Assembly: GCA_021292105.1 (NCBI GenBank) | Contig: CM037865.1 | Location: 25,647,928 to 25,711,927 of the forward strand | DNA length: 64,000 nt | Reading direction: 5' to 3' | Source of the DNA: Anadara kagoshimensis | Taxonomy: Eukaryota; Mollusca; Bivalvia; Arcoida; Arcidae | In this document: positions 11,591 to 22,254 of the stretch, in pieces | Position numbering within the stretch: position 1 is the first letter of the stretch | Layout of the letters: each line of letters begins with the position of its first letter | Notes under the pieces: model-generated | Told to the model about the DNA's origin: nothing | Databases searched by the model: none | What the model saw: the letters and a program-made list of their open reading frames with translations, nothing else | Program-made: the position numbers and the translations under genes

Positions 11591-13930
11591 TATTGGCATA
11601 TAATTCCTCAGTTATTTAAGTTGCATGTTTTAGCAAAAGATGGTACTTTGTAACATTTCAGCATAATTTGCAGACTTGGGGTTGTAACATTAAAATGAAA
11701 AAGGCTAAACTGAAGTATAAATGTTTAAACCAAATTTAAAACAATTTCTAAAAATAAAAAGGTGGCTATAGTTAAGTGTTTGTTCATTATGTGTGCCTTT
11801 TGCATAGTGCACTGATAAATCTACATGACTAATAAATTGAGTTCATAACCAAAATCATACTGAAATACTGCTCATGGTGTGGAATTAACAGTCAAAATCG
11901 AAACTTGTGTTTGAAATGCAAAAAAGCATATTCAAGAACACTCTTTTATACAGAGTTTGCCACATGTTCTAGCAAAATAGTATGTAGAACCCGTGGTTGT
12001 CAATGTCAAAATACCAAATTATCGTGCGTGTCATCATGCGTCAAACTTTTAAGAATGATATTGCTTTAATAGGTAGAATCACAACCATTACTTAAAAACA
12101 TATATCGATTGATAAGTTGTGAACCTCATATGTAGTGGTTTGAATTTCGACGGTAATATTGCATTATTTTACAACATAGTATTGTCTCTATACAGTTTTG
12201 CTAGCGATGTTTAAGGAGCTCAATGCAACTTTTAAATAATTCATATTCTTGAAAATTCAGAAAGTCCTCCAATGAATATATAACATCATCGTCTAAATAT
12301 AAAACTGGGTATTGTAAATAGCAAGACTGATGTGCAAGCTTAAGCAAAAAGTTGGCCACTCAATTTAAAATTTAAAGCCACAATCGTTAATTGCAGTCAA
12401 GGCAATAATAGAATTGTGTCAGTGGACCAAGACACCTTTACTGAGTTTTCCACAATACTTGAGTTGAATATTTTTCCGAAACAGCCTCAAAAGTAATACA
12501 AATTATGTGCCATTTATTTTTTGTCCCTTTTGGAAATAATCTACATGTACCAGTATCTAAGTTAACTGTGGTGATGGAACAGTCTTTCTCTGCCTTTTTT
12601 GGCGGAGATGAGCCAGGTGATTCCATTGTTTACACTGTTATTTGGGCTCAGGGATGAAATAATGTCCCACTTTGCCTCCATAGAAACAAAGCTCTTATGG
12701 GAGCTAGCAGAATCTACCACCAAAATGTTTAGATTAAAACGCGACAAAGTGCATCTTGTGTGTGCTTCTGATTAATTGCCAGAAGCCCAACAGACCCAAA
12801 AGCTTTCTTATTGCAGGATGTCAGAATAGAATGTACTCTTCTCTGTGAAATGCCAACTCACTGCCCTTATATTTTCTGTAACTCACCCGTCAGTCATAAC
12901 AATACAATGGTTTTTATCTACGTTTCCACAATTTTAAAATGATTTGTTAAATGACTTTCAAAATTTGTGAAAATGTTTAGAGTATTTTGTTTTTACAGAT
13001 TTGCAAAAACATTTTTTTCTTTTTGAAAGAAAAGGATTTCTCAAAAATGAGCAACCAATGGTGATTTCGACTACCATGAATGAATAAAACAAAGCTCTAT
13101 TGACCATTTCTGGGGTTGCAACAGTGGCATACCTTCTATGACTGGGGTCATCATTAATGTTCTGCTTGTCCTGTTCCTGTTCATAATCCGCCACCACCTT
13201 TTTACTCTTGCTTATGAAGGGACATATTTCCCTAGTGTTGCTATCGTATCAGTATGGATAGCCTTAGGTGCCTACCGTTTTTGTGCAAATATTGGATCCT
13301 GCTCTTTCACCATTTTTTACATTTGCCAAGTCACTAAGAGTAATACCTTGTTGATATTAACTTACAAAATTACACTGGTCTTCAGATACACGGATTTAAA
13401 TAGTTAGGGGATAGAAGGGTTGAAATGGGACATCGCGCTAATCTCCTTAAACAGAAGGCTTACGGTATATCTTTCAGCCCTCTTACTTCTTACCAGTTTT
13501 AATAAAACAAAATGTAGTATTACTTTTGCTATAGTTGAATATCAAACTTCACATCAACATTTTGTAGTGCAAGTTCACCTTTTTAGCAAATAGTCAGCTT
13601 AGAGTTGCTCGGTGATGACTTAGCACCCCTAAATAGATTAGGAAGGCTAGTGTAGTTACATTTACTTTGCTCTTCGACTGCAAAAAAAAAATTCTAAAGC
13701 ATTTGGTGCAAACACAGCTTCAATTTTTAAGCTATTTCATTCACACCCTAGACTACATATATCAGTGTTTCAGCATGTTATGTGCCATACTTGATTCATT
13801 GAATTAAACGGAAACATACAGTCCTATGTTCAAATTACAATAAAAAATAAAAGCGAAAACCTTTAAAACTGGCTTAAATTAAACATGTGAACTTCTTTCA
13901 TGAGTCAAATATATACATTTTTTCATAATG
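11591..13930. other. Interior of the 4-kb element, no recognised gene
   Basis: AT-rich sequence. The most protein-like piece is on the minus strand at about 13250-12958 and contains VVADYEQEQDKQNINDDPSH, but it is bounded by stops and has no family match I can name. It may be decayed coding from an autonomous relative. Confidence 0.35.
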
Positions 13931-14405
13931 ACCTTTGTCGCCAGGCCACCTGAGACGCTGACCGGCATGCCAGATCTTTTGATTTCATAAATATCAAACC
14001 CCTTTTACAGAGTTATTGCCCCTGAAAAATACTTGATTTTTTCACAAATTGTGCTTGTTTTGAGGCTATTTACTAGAAAACTATTGGTGTTATATAAAGT
14101 AGACATTAAAAAATAATGAACATGACAAGCTAAGTAGCAATGTTTGTAAGAATACGATGATCTATAGAGGAGTTGTTACCCCTGGAGTATAATTTTTTGC
14201 GAGTTTGTGTTTTTGACCATATTTTTTCAAAGAGTATTATAAATAGATAACAACACCAAGTTGCAAAAATAATCAACATGCCAAGATCTAACTTCGTAGC
14301 AAATTTTGTGTATGATAATAAACGAAGGTGTTGTTGCCCCTAAGATTTCAGTATCTTTAAATGTTTTCAGGTGAGCAATAAGGCCCATAGGTATTTTGTT
14401 TAAAT
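13930..14405. mobile_element. Bivalve-type interspersed repeat (GTTATTGCCCCTG blocks)
   Basis: Three GTTATTGCCCC or GTTGTTACCCC-type blocks spaced through the region end with CAGGTGAGCAATAAGGCCCATAGG, a terminus characteristic of common bivalve repeats. Non-coding. Confidence 0.5.
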
Positions 14406-14702
14406 TTTCTGTTCATTAACACCCAAGTAAGCCTTGAAATATCACAATCTTTGATTAATAGCTGTTTGTTGCTACCAAAACAACTTGTATATCAACTTTC
14501 ATGCAAACAATGCATTTTGATATTGGCGGCCATTTTGTATTTAAATTTTGACCTACTTAGAGCAATTTTTCAGCTTGGTATCCGCCATTTTCGGACTCAG
14601 CACACCCAAATTAGGTAAGAATCATATAGGGTTTGCTTTTACTAAAAAATGCCTCTTCCTCTTTAAAACGACGTCTTTTCCGAAAATGTGCCTAGTCTAT
14701 AT

Positions 14703-14957
14703 ACCACATGGTTGATTGATTGAATGGGATTCTACTAATATCGACACGTCACCAGCTACAGGTGAAGTGGCAAATATATTTCCTTTGTAGTGCTCTCAGG
14801 GCAACGTGCAAAAGACCCCGTGGCTCTTTTTTTCTAAATGCCTAGTGCTTGGCAAAGGAATAGTAGCTACCTATTTTCAAGTTTGTCATACTCGGCCGGG
14901 ATCCGAACCCACGACCTGCCTAATAAGAAGAGAGCACTCTACCTACTACCGTAGTGG
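14703..14957 (-). repeat. SINE family 1, nearly full length
   Basis: Tail TTGATTGATTGAATGGG at the left, the CACGTCACCAGCTACAGGTGAA core, and at the right the complement of the tRNA head (GGGATCCGAACCCACGACC as B box, CTACCGTAG at the end). Confidence 0.75.
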
Positions 14958-15049
14958 TACATGTATATATCATGACTTCGTGCATGTAATATCTAATACT
15001 TGAACGAGATGAGAAACTATTCTTTTTTTTAAATATTGCACTACATATA

Positions 15050-15258
15050 CCCGTCGAAAGTTTAACACTGGACTAACGAAAAAGGAACCATAGCTTTGTT
15101 GTCGAGTGGTCGAGATACAGAGAGGTAATGTCAGAGTAACTGCCAAAAGATAGATATCATCTGTCGATATGTTGCTAAATAGAACAAGTTGCCGAGATGA
15201 GCTGATGATTCGGTAGTTAGTTAGTATAGTGTTAAACTTCCGACAGGGACTGTACTGT
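15050..15258. mobile_element. MITE related to the 126-bp satellite
   Basis: The left end CGTCGAAAGTTTAACACTGG with CTAACGAAAAAGGA is mirrored at the right by AGTGTTAAACTTCCGACAGG followed by GACTGTACTGTA. The same terminus opens every unit of the satellite at 18.9-20.1 kb. Confidence 0.6.
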
Positions 15259-15397
15259 ATATATGCAATTACAGTAAGACTTTCATGGTAAAATGATGTG
15301 AATTAGGGGCGGGAATCGAACCCCGATCCGGTTCTCCCTACTTACACACGAAGAAGCGGGCATCCTGGCATGGACGGTGGAGGAAAACGGAGTGTCG

Positions 15398-15398
15398 T

Positions 15399-15436
<38 letters not shown>

Positions 15437-15525
15437 AAGAGAGAGATACTATACCTGAATTTAAATTCATTACCGGTCTGTAGTCTTTAGAGAGAACGAG
15501 AGAGAGAGAGAGAGAGAGAGAGAGT
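15398..15525. repeat. GT and GA microsatellites
   Basis: A GT run (about 15398-15422) is joined to a GA run (to about 15446), and a second GA run lies at 15498-15524. Confidence 0.9.
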
Positions 15526-16194
15526 CAATTACCTCAAAATGAATTTACATCGACAGCGTTGTATGTTATGTCGTAGTTTCAGATTTGTATTTTATAAACG
15601 GCGGTTTAAAGAAGGAAATGATTTTCATTGGCTAGAGGAACAACAACAACCACATACATAATAGACCGTAACGTGCTTTGGGATTTCCAATCTCGCATCG
15701 GTTTCACTTTAAATATTTAAATAAAAGAATTGAAATTGATTCGGTAAAAATAAATCAGATATATATGTAATACGGCAATATAACAAAATTCACTGAAATC
15801 ATTGCAACTGTCATTAATGACGCAAGGATAAAGCCTGGTACAAAAAAATAACCATAAATTCAAATTATGAATCGAAAGTAAAGGATATTAATATCTTTAT
15901 ATACCTTTATATAAAGGACATCTGGCCACAAAGGTCAAATTCAATTAAACATAGGTTAGCGAGTAAAATAACAAATGTCAAATTGTTAGTAACACGGAGA
16001 CATATTCACACGTTTACAAGAGATGTACTTGTCTATTAATATGACTAAATAAAATACTAGTATTGTTTAAACTAAGGTTGGTTAATTAAATGTTGCTTAA
16101 CGTCGCATCAGCAATTTTTCAGCTATACGCGACGAGAACTATTTAATTAATCTCTATGGATTAATCTATGAACAATTTTTGTGTATGCATGTGA

Positions 16195-16453
16195 AGTGCG
16201 AGTGTGTTGTATGGTCTTCCTTGTACTAGCGCGCTCTCAGGGCGACTTTACCGTGCTAGCTCACAGAGTCAGTACGCCGCAGACAAGCGTGCCACTCCCC
16301 CAGTCCATTATACTGATACCAGGTGAATCAGTAAAGGCCAACGGTAAGGAAAATTCACTTTCCCCACATGTGGTTCGAGCGGGACTCGAACTCACAGCGG
16401 TGAGAGACCCTGGATTTGAAGACTGACGTCTTATCCATTAGGCCACCGCGCCC
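16195..16453 (-). repeat. tRNA-derived SINE, family 3
   Basis: Read on the minus strand, the head is GGCGCGGTGGCCTAATGG (A box) with GAGTTCGAGTCCCGC (B box), followed by a body distinct from families 1 and 2. No aminoacyl-acceptor fold was found, so it is not a functional tRNA gene. Confidence 0.65.
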
Positions 16454-16806
16454 TCGTTTAAACTAAGGGGCAAAATACTTGGTTTCATATGGTGTCACAT
16501 AAGGATTTTACTGCAATTACTATATGTGAAATAAATCATAGAACAAAATTACAGTATGGACACTTTATTAATACAGATCCAAAGTATTATTCTTCCCGCC
16601 AAACTATTTTTTAATATTTAAAACAAATCCATTCCGATAAGGGACAAGTATACTGTGTCCGGCTTTAGAGGATATAGAATTTTTCCCAGGATAATTTCAT
16701 AAAGTCTAGAAAAACGGGGAAAATTTTGGTCCACTTTTACAATCATTCGGAACCCAAGAGTTTTCTTAAAATGAGATTTTATGGATAATTTTATAGGTTT
16801 TCTAGG

Positions 16807-16987
16807 TACAGTTGAACATGCTTTAAAAAACCTGTATATAAGGACGGCCTGCTGTTAAAGGCCAGTAAAAATTTATCCAAATTGTTCGATATTCATGTTA
16901 TTTGAACCTGTATATAAGGGCCATCTGCCCATAAAGGTCACTTTTGCTTGTTCCTTTGGGTGACGTTTATAGACAGTTTGACTGTAT
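16807..16987. mobile_element. MITE with TACAGT...ACTGTA ends
   Basis: The left end TACAGTTGAACATG and right end AGTTTGACTGTA are inverted repeats. The interior carries TATAAGGACGGCCTGC and TATAAGGGCCATCTGCCC blocks. The same family occurs at 20727-20913 and 34305-34488. Confidence 0.65.
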
Positions 16988-17374
16988 AAGAGATACTATT
17001 ATTGAGTAATAAGGTGTGTTTTTAAAGATAAGTTTGGTTTGTTGAAAACAAGTATTTGTATTTAATTGTCAAAATTTGTTAAAATTAAGTTTAAAATAGA
17101 ACTTATTTAAAGAATTTATCATGAAACCTGGGGTCAGTTTCACTGATTCCATAATCAGTATGTACCCAATTGGAACTGCGTCATTACAAGTTCAACTTAT
17201 AAAGACCAAACAATAAAGTCTACAAATTAATGGACAAAAGGTCATTTAAGTACATACGGGATTTTGAACGTATATGATGTTTTATGGAAATATGACAATT
17301 GCATTTGGTCGCTAAGAGTTTTATAGAACAAAAATAACTTAAAAAAAAGATACGTAATTACTTATTATACCAGT

Positions 17375-17432
17375 GTCATGTGCTACTTTTGATTTTTTTT
17401 ATGAAATAATACATTCAAAAGTAGCACATGAC
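17375..17432. repeat. 57-bp palindromic repeat, copy 1
   Basis: GTCATGTGCTACTTTTGA is followed, after a T-rich and ATGAAATAATACAT loop, by TCAAAAGTAGCACATGAC. The arms are perfectly complementary over 18 bases. Confidence 0.85.
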
Positions 17433-17621
17433 AATTGTCATTTTACAGCACGCAGTACAATTGTTCATCAGTAGTTTTTGGGCAAAAATTGTGAAAATGT
17501 GGTTGAAAAAATATTCAAAAGACCAAAAAATATTTCACCAAACTTTGCATGAGGGAGTATACCTTAGTTTTTGAGGATGGTTTTTGAAAAAAAAACCCAG
17601 ATGATATAACATCTGTAATAC

Positions 17622-17819
17622 TTACTTATTCCTCTTGATTCCTCTCCATCTGACACGGTTTTGGGCTATCTTCTTCAGTTCGGCCCAGGTCTTTCCAGCT
17701 GTTTGCGCTTCTGTGTCGATACTCCTACGCCAGGTCTGTTTAGGCCGGCCTCTCTTCCTCTTCCCTTGAGGGTTCCAGTCAAGAGCCTGCCTGGTGACAT
17801 TTGTCTGCCATGTGCTCAT
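17622..17819 (-). pseudogene. Non-LTR retrotransposon reverse transcriptase, C-terminal tail
   Basis: A 65-residue minus-strand frame contains RQALDWNPQGKRKRGRPKQT, then TWAELKKIAQNRVRWRG. This arrangement (basic GRP linker, then W..A...NR..WR) is the typical C-terminal end of reverse transcriptases from non-LTR elements in invertebrates. The catalytic domain is absent, so this is a 5'-truncated fragment, apparently with its 3' end near 17600. Palindromic repeats flank it on both sides. Confidence 0.7.
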
Positions 17820-17895
17820 TTTAAGTGATTTATTTCATCAAAATTAAAAAGTATCGCATAATATTTTAAACAATACTCTTGTTTCTATTTAAAAC

Positions 17896-17965
17896 TGTCA
17901 TGTGCTACTTTTGAATTTTTATGAAATAATACATTCAAAAGTAGCACATGACATAGCACATGACA
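17896..17965. repeat. 57-bp palindromic repeat, copy 2, with extra half
   Basis: Same arms as the copy at 17375, followed directly by a further partial arm (ATAGCACATGAC). Confidence 0.85.
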
Positions 17966-18645
17966 AAACTGTCAGATATAAATAAACTGCACTTAATATG
18001 GACTTAACAATGAGTCCAAGAAGTCACATGAAGGAAGCATTTCAAATTCCCATCATTACTAATTTAATGATACTGTGCAATAGACTTATGTATGAATCGA
18101 AAGTTTATATTTTAATGCACGTGAGTAATGCGTATTCAAATGTGATATTTTTAAAATATTTGAATTGTCAGTTGACATCCTGAATGAAGTGTCCTATCTT
18201 CATCCGGAAAATAATACTTCGTTTTAAAATAAATCAGTGATGTGATGCAAGTGATGAACACATATATACACTTAATAAACATTAACTATTATATTACTAA
18301 ATCAGTTTTAATTTTGCAACACTAGACGGTTGTTTTGATATACAATTCCTCATCAGTAATCCACCAAAATTGTGGAAATCCGAAGCTTTAAGATATTGGA
18401 ATGATACAAATAGAAGGACCAAATCCACTAAAGGCAGTATTTTGAACGATAGAGCATATCTTATTTTTTCATAATTTTAAAATTTAAGAAACATTGTTTT
18501 TTTAACAATAACCTTGCTAAGCGGAGCAAGATACGCTCAGTTACACGTTTACCATTAAACTGTAATAAACATTGCATAAAATGATATAAATTTCAAAGGG
18601 GTACAACTCTTAGAAATCTCCTCTTCTTGCGCAAACAACGTCATA

Positions 18646-18733
18646 TTAAAACGTCTTGCGCTTTTTCAGCGATGTCTGCCACTTTTGAAATCCGACTCAG
18701 TGCAGCTTCAAGTTCGATACTGCTTATCTGTGA
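18646..18733 (-). CDS. Possible terminal coding exon of an unknown gene
   Basis: On the minus strand an acceptor-like TTTTCTAAATCTCACAG is followed by an 88-base open stretch ending in TGA. It encodes ISSIELEAALSRISKVADI and a few more residues. The peptide is helical and heptad-like, with clean codons. No matching upstream exon was found between here and 22 kb. It may belong to a gene whose other exons I missed, or may be chance. Confidence 0.3.
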
Positions 18734-18887
18734 GATTTAGAAAACTTGTGTCTTGAAAGTGTAGAGGTCCGAAAATCAGTATAGAGATGAGTGAACTTGC
18801 CCTCATTACGAATAGCTGAAAATATTGCTGATGTGACGTTAAACAACAATACAACAAACCTGAAGTGTACACACTGTACTTATACAT

Positions 18888-20055
18888 ACAGTACAGGCCT
18901 GTCGCAAGTTTGACACTGAGCTAACGAAAAGGAGTCGAACATCGACTGATGAGCGGTCGAGATATGGATACTGGGTAGCAAGTGACCGAAAAACTACCGA
19001 GCGTTGACGAGGTATAGCTAACAAAGGGGGGGGGGGGGGGCGAGCGAGATGAGCTGCCGATTCCGTATTTATTTCAAGTAATTCGTTTACAGTACAGGCC
19101 TGTCGCAAGTTTGACACTGAGCTAACGAAAAGGAGTCGAATCTCGACTGATGAGCGGTCGAGATATGGATACTGGGTAGCAAGTGACCGAACAACTACCG
19201 AGCATTGACGAGGTACAGTACAGGCCTGTCGCAAGTTTGACACTGAGCTAACGAAAAGGAGTCAAACCTCGACTGATGAGCGATCGAGATATGGATACTG
19301 GGTAGCAAGTGACCGAACAACTACCGAGCATTGACGAGGTACAGTACAGGCCTGTCGCAAGTTTGACACTGAGCTAACGAAAAGGAGTCAAACCTCGACT
19401 GATGAGCGATCGAGATATGGATACTGGGTAGCAAGTGACCGAACAACTACCGAGCATTGACGAGGTACAGTACAGGCCTGTCGCAAGTTTGACACTGAGC
19501 TAACGAAAAGGAGTCAAACCTCGACTGATGAGCGATCGAGATATGGATACTGGGTAGCAAGTGACCGAACAACTACCGAGCATTGACGAGGTACAGTACA
19601 GGCCTGTCGAAAGTTTAACACTGAGCTAACGAAAAGGAGTCAAACCTCGACTGATGAGCGATCGAGATATGGATACTGGGTAGCAAGTGACCGAACAACT
19701 ACCGAGCATTGACGAGGTACAGTACAGGCCTGTCGAAAGTTTAACACTGAGCTAACGAAAAGGAGTCGAACCTCGACTGATGAGCGGTCGAGATATGGAT
19801 ACTGGGTGGCAAGAGACCGAAAAACTACCGAGCGTTGACGAGGTATAGCTAACAAAGGGGGGGGGGGGGCGAGCGAGATGAGCTGCCGATTCCGTATTTA
19901 TTTCAAGTAATTCGTTTACAGTACAGGCCTGTCGCAAGTTTGACACTGAGCTAACGAAAAGAAGTCGAACCTCGACTGATGAGCGGTCGAGATATGGATC
20001 GATATAACTATCGAGCATTGACGAGGTACAGTACAGGCCTGTCGAAAGTTTAACA
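18888..20055. repeat. 126-bp satellite array with two longer units
   Basis: Units start at about 18888, 19088, 19213, 19339, 19465, 19591, 19717, 19918 and 20026 with the sequence ACAGTACAGGCCTGTCG. Most spacings are exactly 126 bases. Two units are about 200 bases long because they carry an insert with a G run of 13-15 and GAGCGAGATGAGCTGCCG. Internal units are nearly identical and edge units diverge more, as expected for homogenisation. Confidence 0.9.
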
Positions 20056-20189
20056 CTATGCCAACGAATTAGTGCAACTTATCCCTGCCCCTCGTTATCT
20101 ATATCTAGGCAGTTATGGACAGTGTAATCTATCTCTTCGCAGCTTTTAAGGCCAGTAGCTATACATATCTGGGCATTCGGCAGCCGTAT

Positions 20190-20245
20190 TTCGACACATT
20201 TTCGTAAGCTGTTAAACCTTCCACAGGTCTGTACTGTATAGGGAG
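20190..20245 (-). mobile_element. Right end of the MITE that seeded the satellite
   Basis: CTGTTAAACCTTCCACAGG followed by TCTGTACTGTA is the inverted form of the satellite unit start. It is followed by GAGATGAGCTGATTCGG, also found near the right end of the 15.05-kb MITE. Confidence 0.55.
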
Positions 20246-20569
20246 ATGAGCTGATTCGGTACTAATTCTGAATAATTCGGTAGGCCGGTATTGTAAATCA
20301 GTGTCTGTGCATGGAAAAATATCAAACAATTATCAATAATCCAAAAAGGAAATACTTTAATACTTCATCTAAAACTTAAATAAAACAAAAATTAAACAGT
20401 AAAATGTAAATACATGTAATATATTACAATGGACATATTACAAGACATGTAAAAGACGTGCAAAATATGGCAAGAATTTGTTTATATGATAGAAACATAA
20501 GAAAAAGATAAATAATAGGAAAAAATAAAGGTTTTAGTATTAAAAAGTAACGAAAAATTATTAGATGTA

Positions 20570-20707
20570 GGGCTTCCGTCTGTACCAATCACCCATTTGA
20601 TTTTAGGTAAATCTGTGTGGAAAAAAATCATCAAAGAAATGAATATCATTTTTTTTCATTTTTAGGCTTTAAATTACAATTTTAGTTGAGGGTACAGAAG
20701 GAAGCCC
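20570..20707. mobile_element. Small MITE
   Basis: GGGCTTCCGTCTGTACC at 20570 and GGTACAGAAGGAAGCCC ending at 20707 are inverted repeats with one mismatch, 138 bases end to end. Non-coding. Confidence 0.6.
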
Positions 20708-20726
20708 ATCCAGAATTAAATTTAAA

Positions 20727-20913
20727 TACAGTCCAACCTGTCTTAAAGGCCACCTCTATATAAGGATCACCTGCCTATAAAGGCAAGTAGAATTATATTC
20801 CAATTGTTCTTTATTCATATTATTTAAACCTGTATATCAAGGACATGCACCTGTCCATAAAAGCCAATTTTACTGGTTCCTTTGGTTGACCTTTATCGAC
20901 AGATTTGACTGTA
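20727..20913. mobile_element. MITE with TACAGT...ACTGTA ends
   Basis: Left end TACAGTCCAACCTGTC and right end CAGATTTGACTGTA; the interior blocks match the copies at 16807 and 34305. Confidence 0.7.
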
Positions 20914-20914
20914 A

Positions 20915-21505
20915 ATGTATCCTAATTTCAAATTAATTTTTGAAAAAAAGATCAAATTAAAAACATGAAATTAATATGTATTCTTGGAGCTCGGTAATCG
21001 GTTTAAGGCGCAAGATGATTTCAGCGATTAGAACATTTTTATTTCACAAATCTTGGACACTTCAATCGAGTGCAACAAGAGCTATATTACCTTAATGACA
21101 ATGTCGGTTTATATTCGGATTAGTCGTACTAGCTAAGTGCAAGACAATGTTGCAAATAAGATTTTAACACCAAATGCCTATTGGAGTTGAAATACCAAAC
21201 CAAACTGTAATGTTCTATGTAAACAATTCAAAAACAATGAAACTTGTAGTGTTTCTTTTAAATACAAAAAACGACAAGCTATTTTGTCAGTTCTGAGTTA
21301 ATTAATTTTATGTTTAAACACCATTTAAATTTTCTTATTGGTTCGCATTAGGACAATAATTATCATATCTTGAGCACCATACTACTTTCCTAGAGAAATG
21401 AGATACTAGTATTAAACAAACAACAGCAGAGCGGTCACGGTGTTTCCTGGATAGGAAGGATACACCAGCGCAAAATTCCACGAGAGGAACACAAACTATT
21501 GTACA
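20915..21505. other. Non-coding stretch, nothing recognised
   Basis: AT-rich sequence without domain, repeat or splice signals that I can support. Confidence 0.4.
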
Positions 21506-21507
21506 TG

Positions 21508-21900
21508 AAGTTATTAGTTAGGTAACATTTGTCACTTCAACCATTCCTGATCAACTTGAGGCTTCAGTTATTCAACCATTCTTGATCATTAAGAGGCTTT
21601 GTTTAATCATTCTAGATCATCTAGAGGCTTTGTTCAATCAATTTAGGTCACCTAGAGGCTTTGTTCCACCATTCTAGATCATCTGGAGGCTTTGTTAATT
21701 CAACCTTTCAACATTTTTAGATTATCTAAAGGCTTTGTTCAATCTTTCTAGATTACTAGTATCTAGAGGCTTTGTTCGGCCATTTTAGAACATCTAAAGG
21801 CTTCGTTCAACCATTGCAGATCATCTTGAAGCTTCAGTTGTTCAACAATTCTAGATCATTTAAGATCTTTATTCAACCATTCTAGAGCATCAAAAGGACT
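21508..21900. repeat. Degenerate minisatellite, unit about 30 bp
   Basis: About eleven variants of AGGCTTTGTTCAACCATTC followed by TAGATCATCT are repeated head to tail with many substitutions and a few short insertions. Confidence 0.8.
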
Positions 21901-22161
21901 TGATCAGTGAGACAGAAACAGACTCTAAGCAAAACACTCTTCCTTCACGAAATAAAAATGTATTTATGTCCAACATGCTCGGAACAAGTGCAATCTTGTA
22001 ACGTCTTGACCTTGACATTTGCAAGTTTCTTGTTTGACGTGAGTTTCGTTGTAAGTAAAGACCATCTTTTGCCCTTCAAATTGAGCATTTATATTCAAGT
22101 TAAAGTTTGTTTGCTTGGCTTTACATTAATTTTTTCAATTTTCTAAATGAAACATCAAAAA

Positions 22162-22167
22162 TTTATT
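22162..22167 (-). terminator. Polyadenylation signal of the phytochelatin synthase gene
   Basis: AATAAA on the minus strand, 88 bases beyond the stop codon at 22255-22257. Confidence 0.5.
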
Positions 22168-22254
22168 GTATGACAATTTCGAATACTAGTATTTCATTCG
22201 AAAAGTTAAAATATATTATATCACATTTTGCCAAACATAAATTCAACTCTTGCT

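Larger units (their letters stand above)
10624..14699. mobile_element. 4-kb inverted-repeat element with tandemly multiplied left end
   Basis: The left end reads TAGACTAGGAACA...GGCATTTTTTAGTAAAAG...GGCGGATACCAAGCTGAA. The complement of the right end reads TAGACTAGGCACA, then the same blocks in the same order, so the ends are diverged terminal inverted repeats of roughly 150 bases. The interior is AT-rich with minus-strand open frames at 12438-12626, 12562-12747 and 12958-13197 that match no family I recognise. A separate bivalve-type repeat is nested at about 13.93-14.40 kb. The target duplication is unclear. Confidence 0.55.

Noticed and set aside
16340-16453. A tRNA gene (and similar tRNA-like heads at 983, 26505, 43046, 45475 and 49821)
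   Set aside because: A and B boxes are present, but the acceptor stem cannot form and each head continues into a repeated SINE body.
18839-20018. Open frames of 70-134 residues in the satellite
   Set aside because: Translations of the 126-bp unit, whose length is a multiple of three. They have no start context and no domain.
20550-20640. Exon-like minus-strand stretch with a good pyrimidine tract and the peptide DLPKIKWVIGTDGSP
   Set aside because: The same sequence is mirrored at 20691-20707, so it is the terminal inverted repeat of a small MITE.
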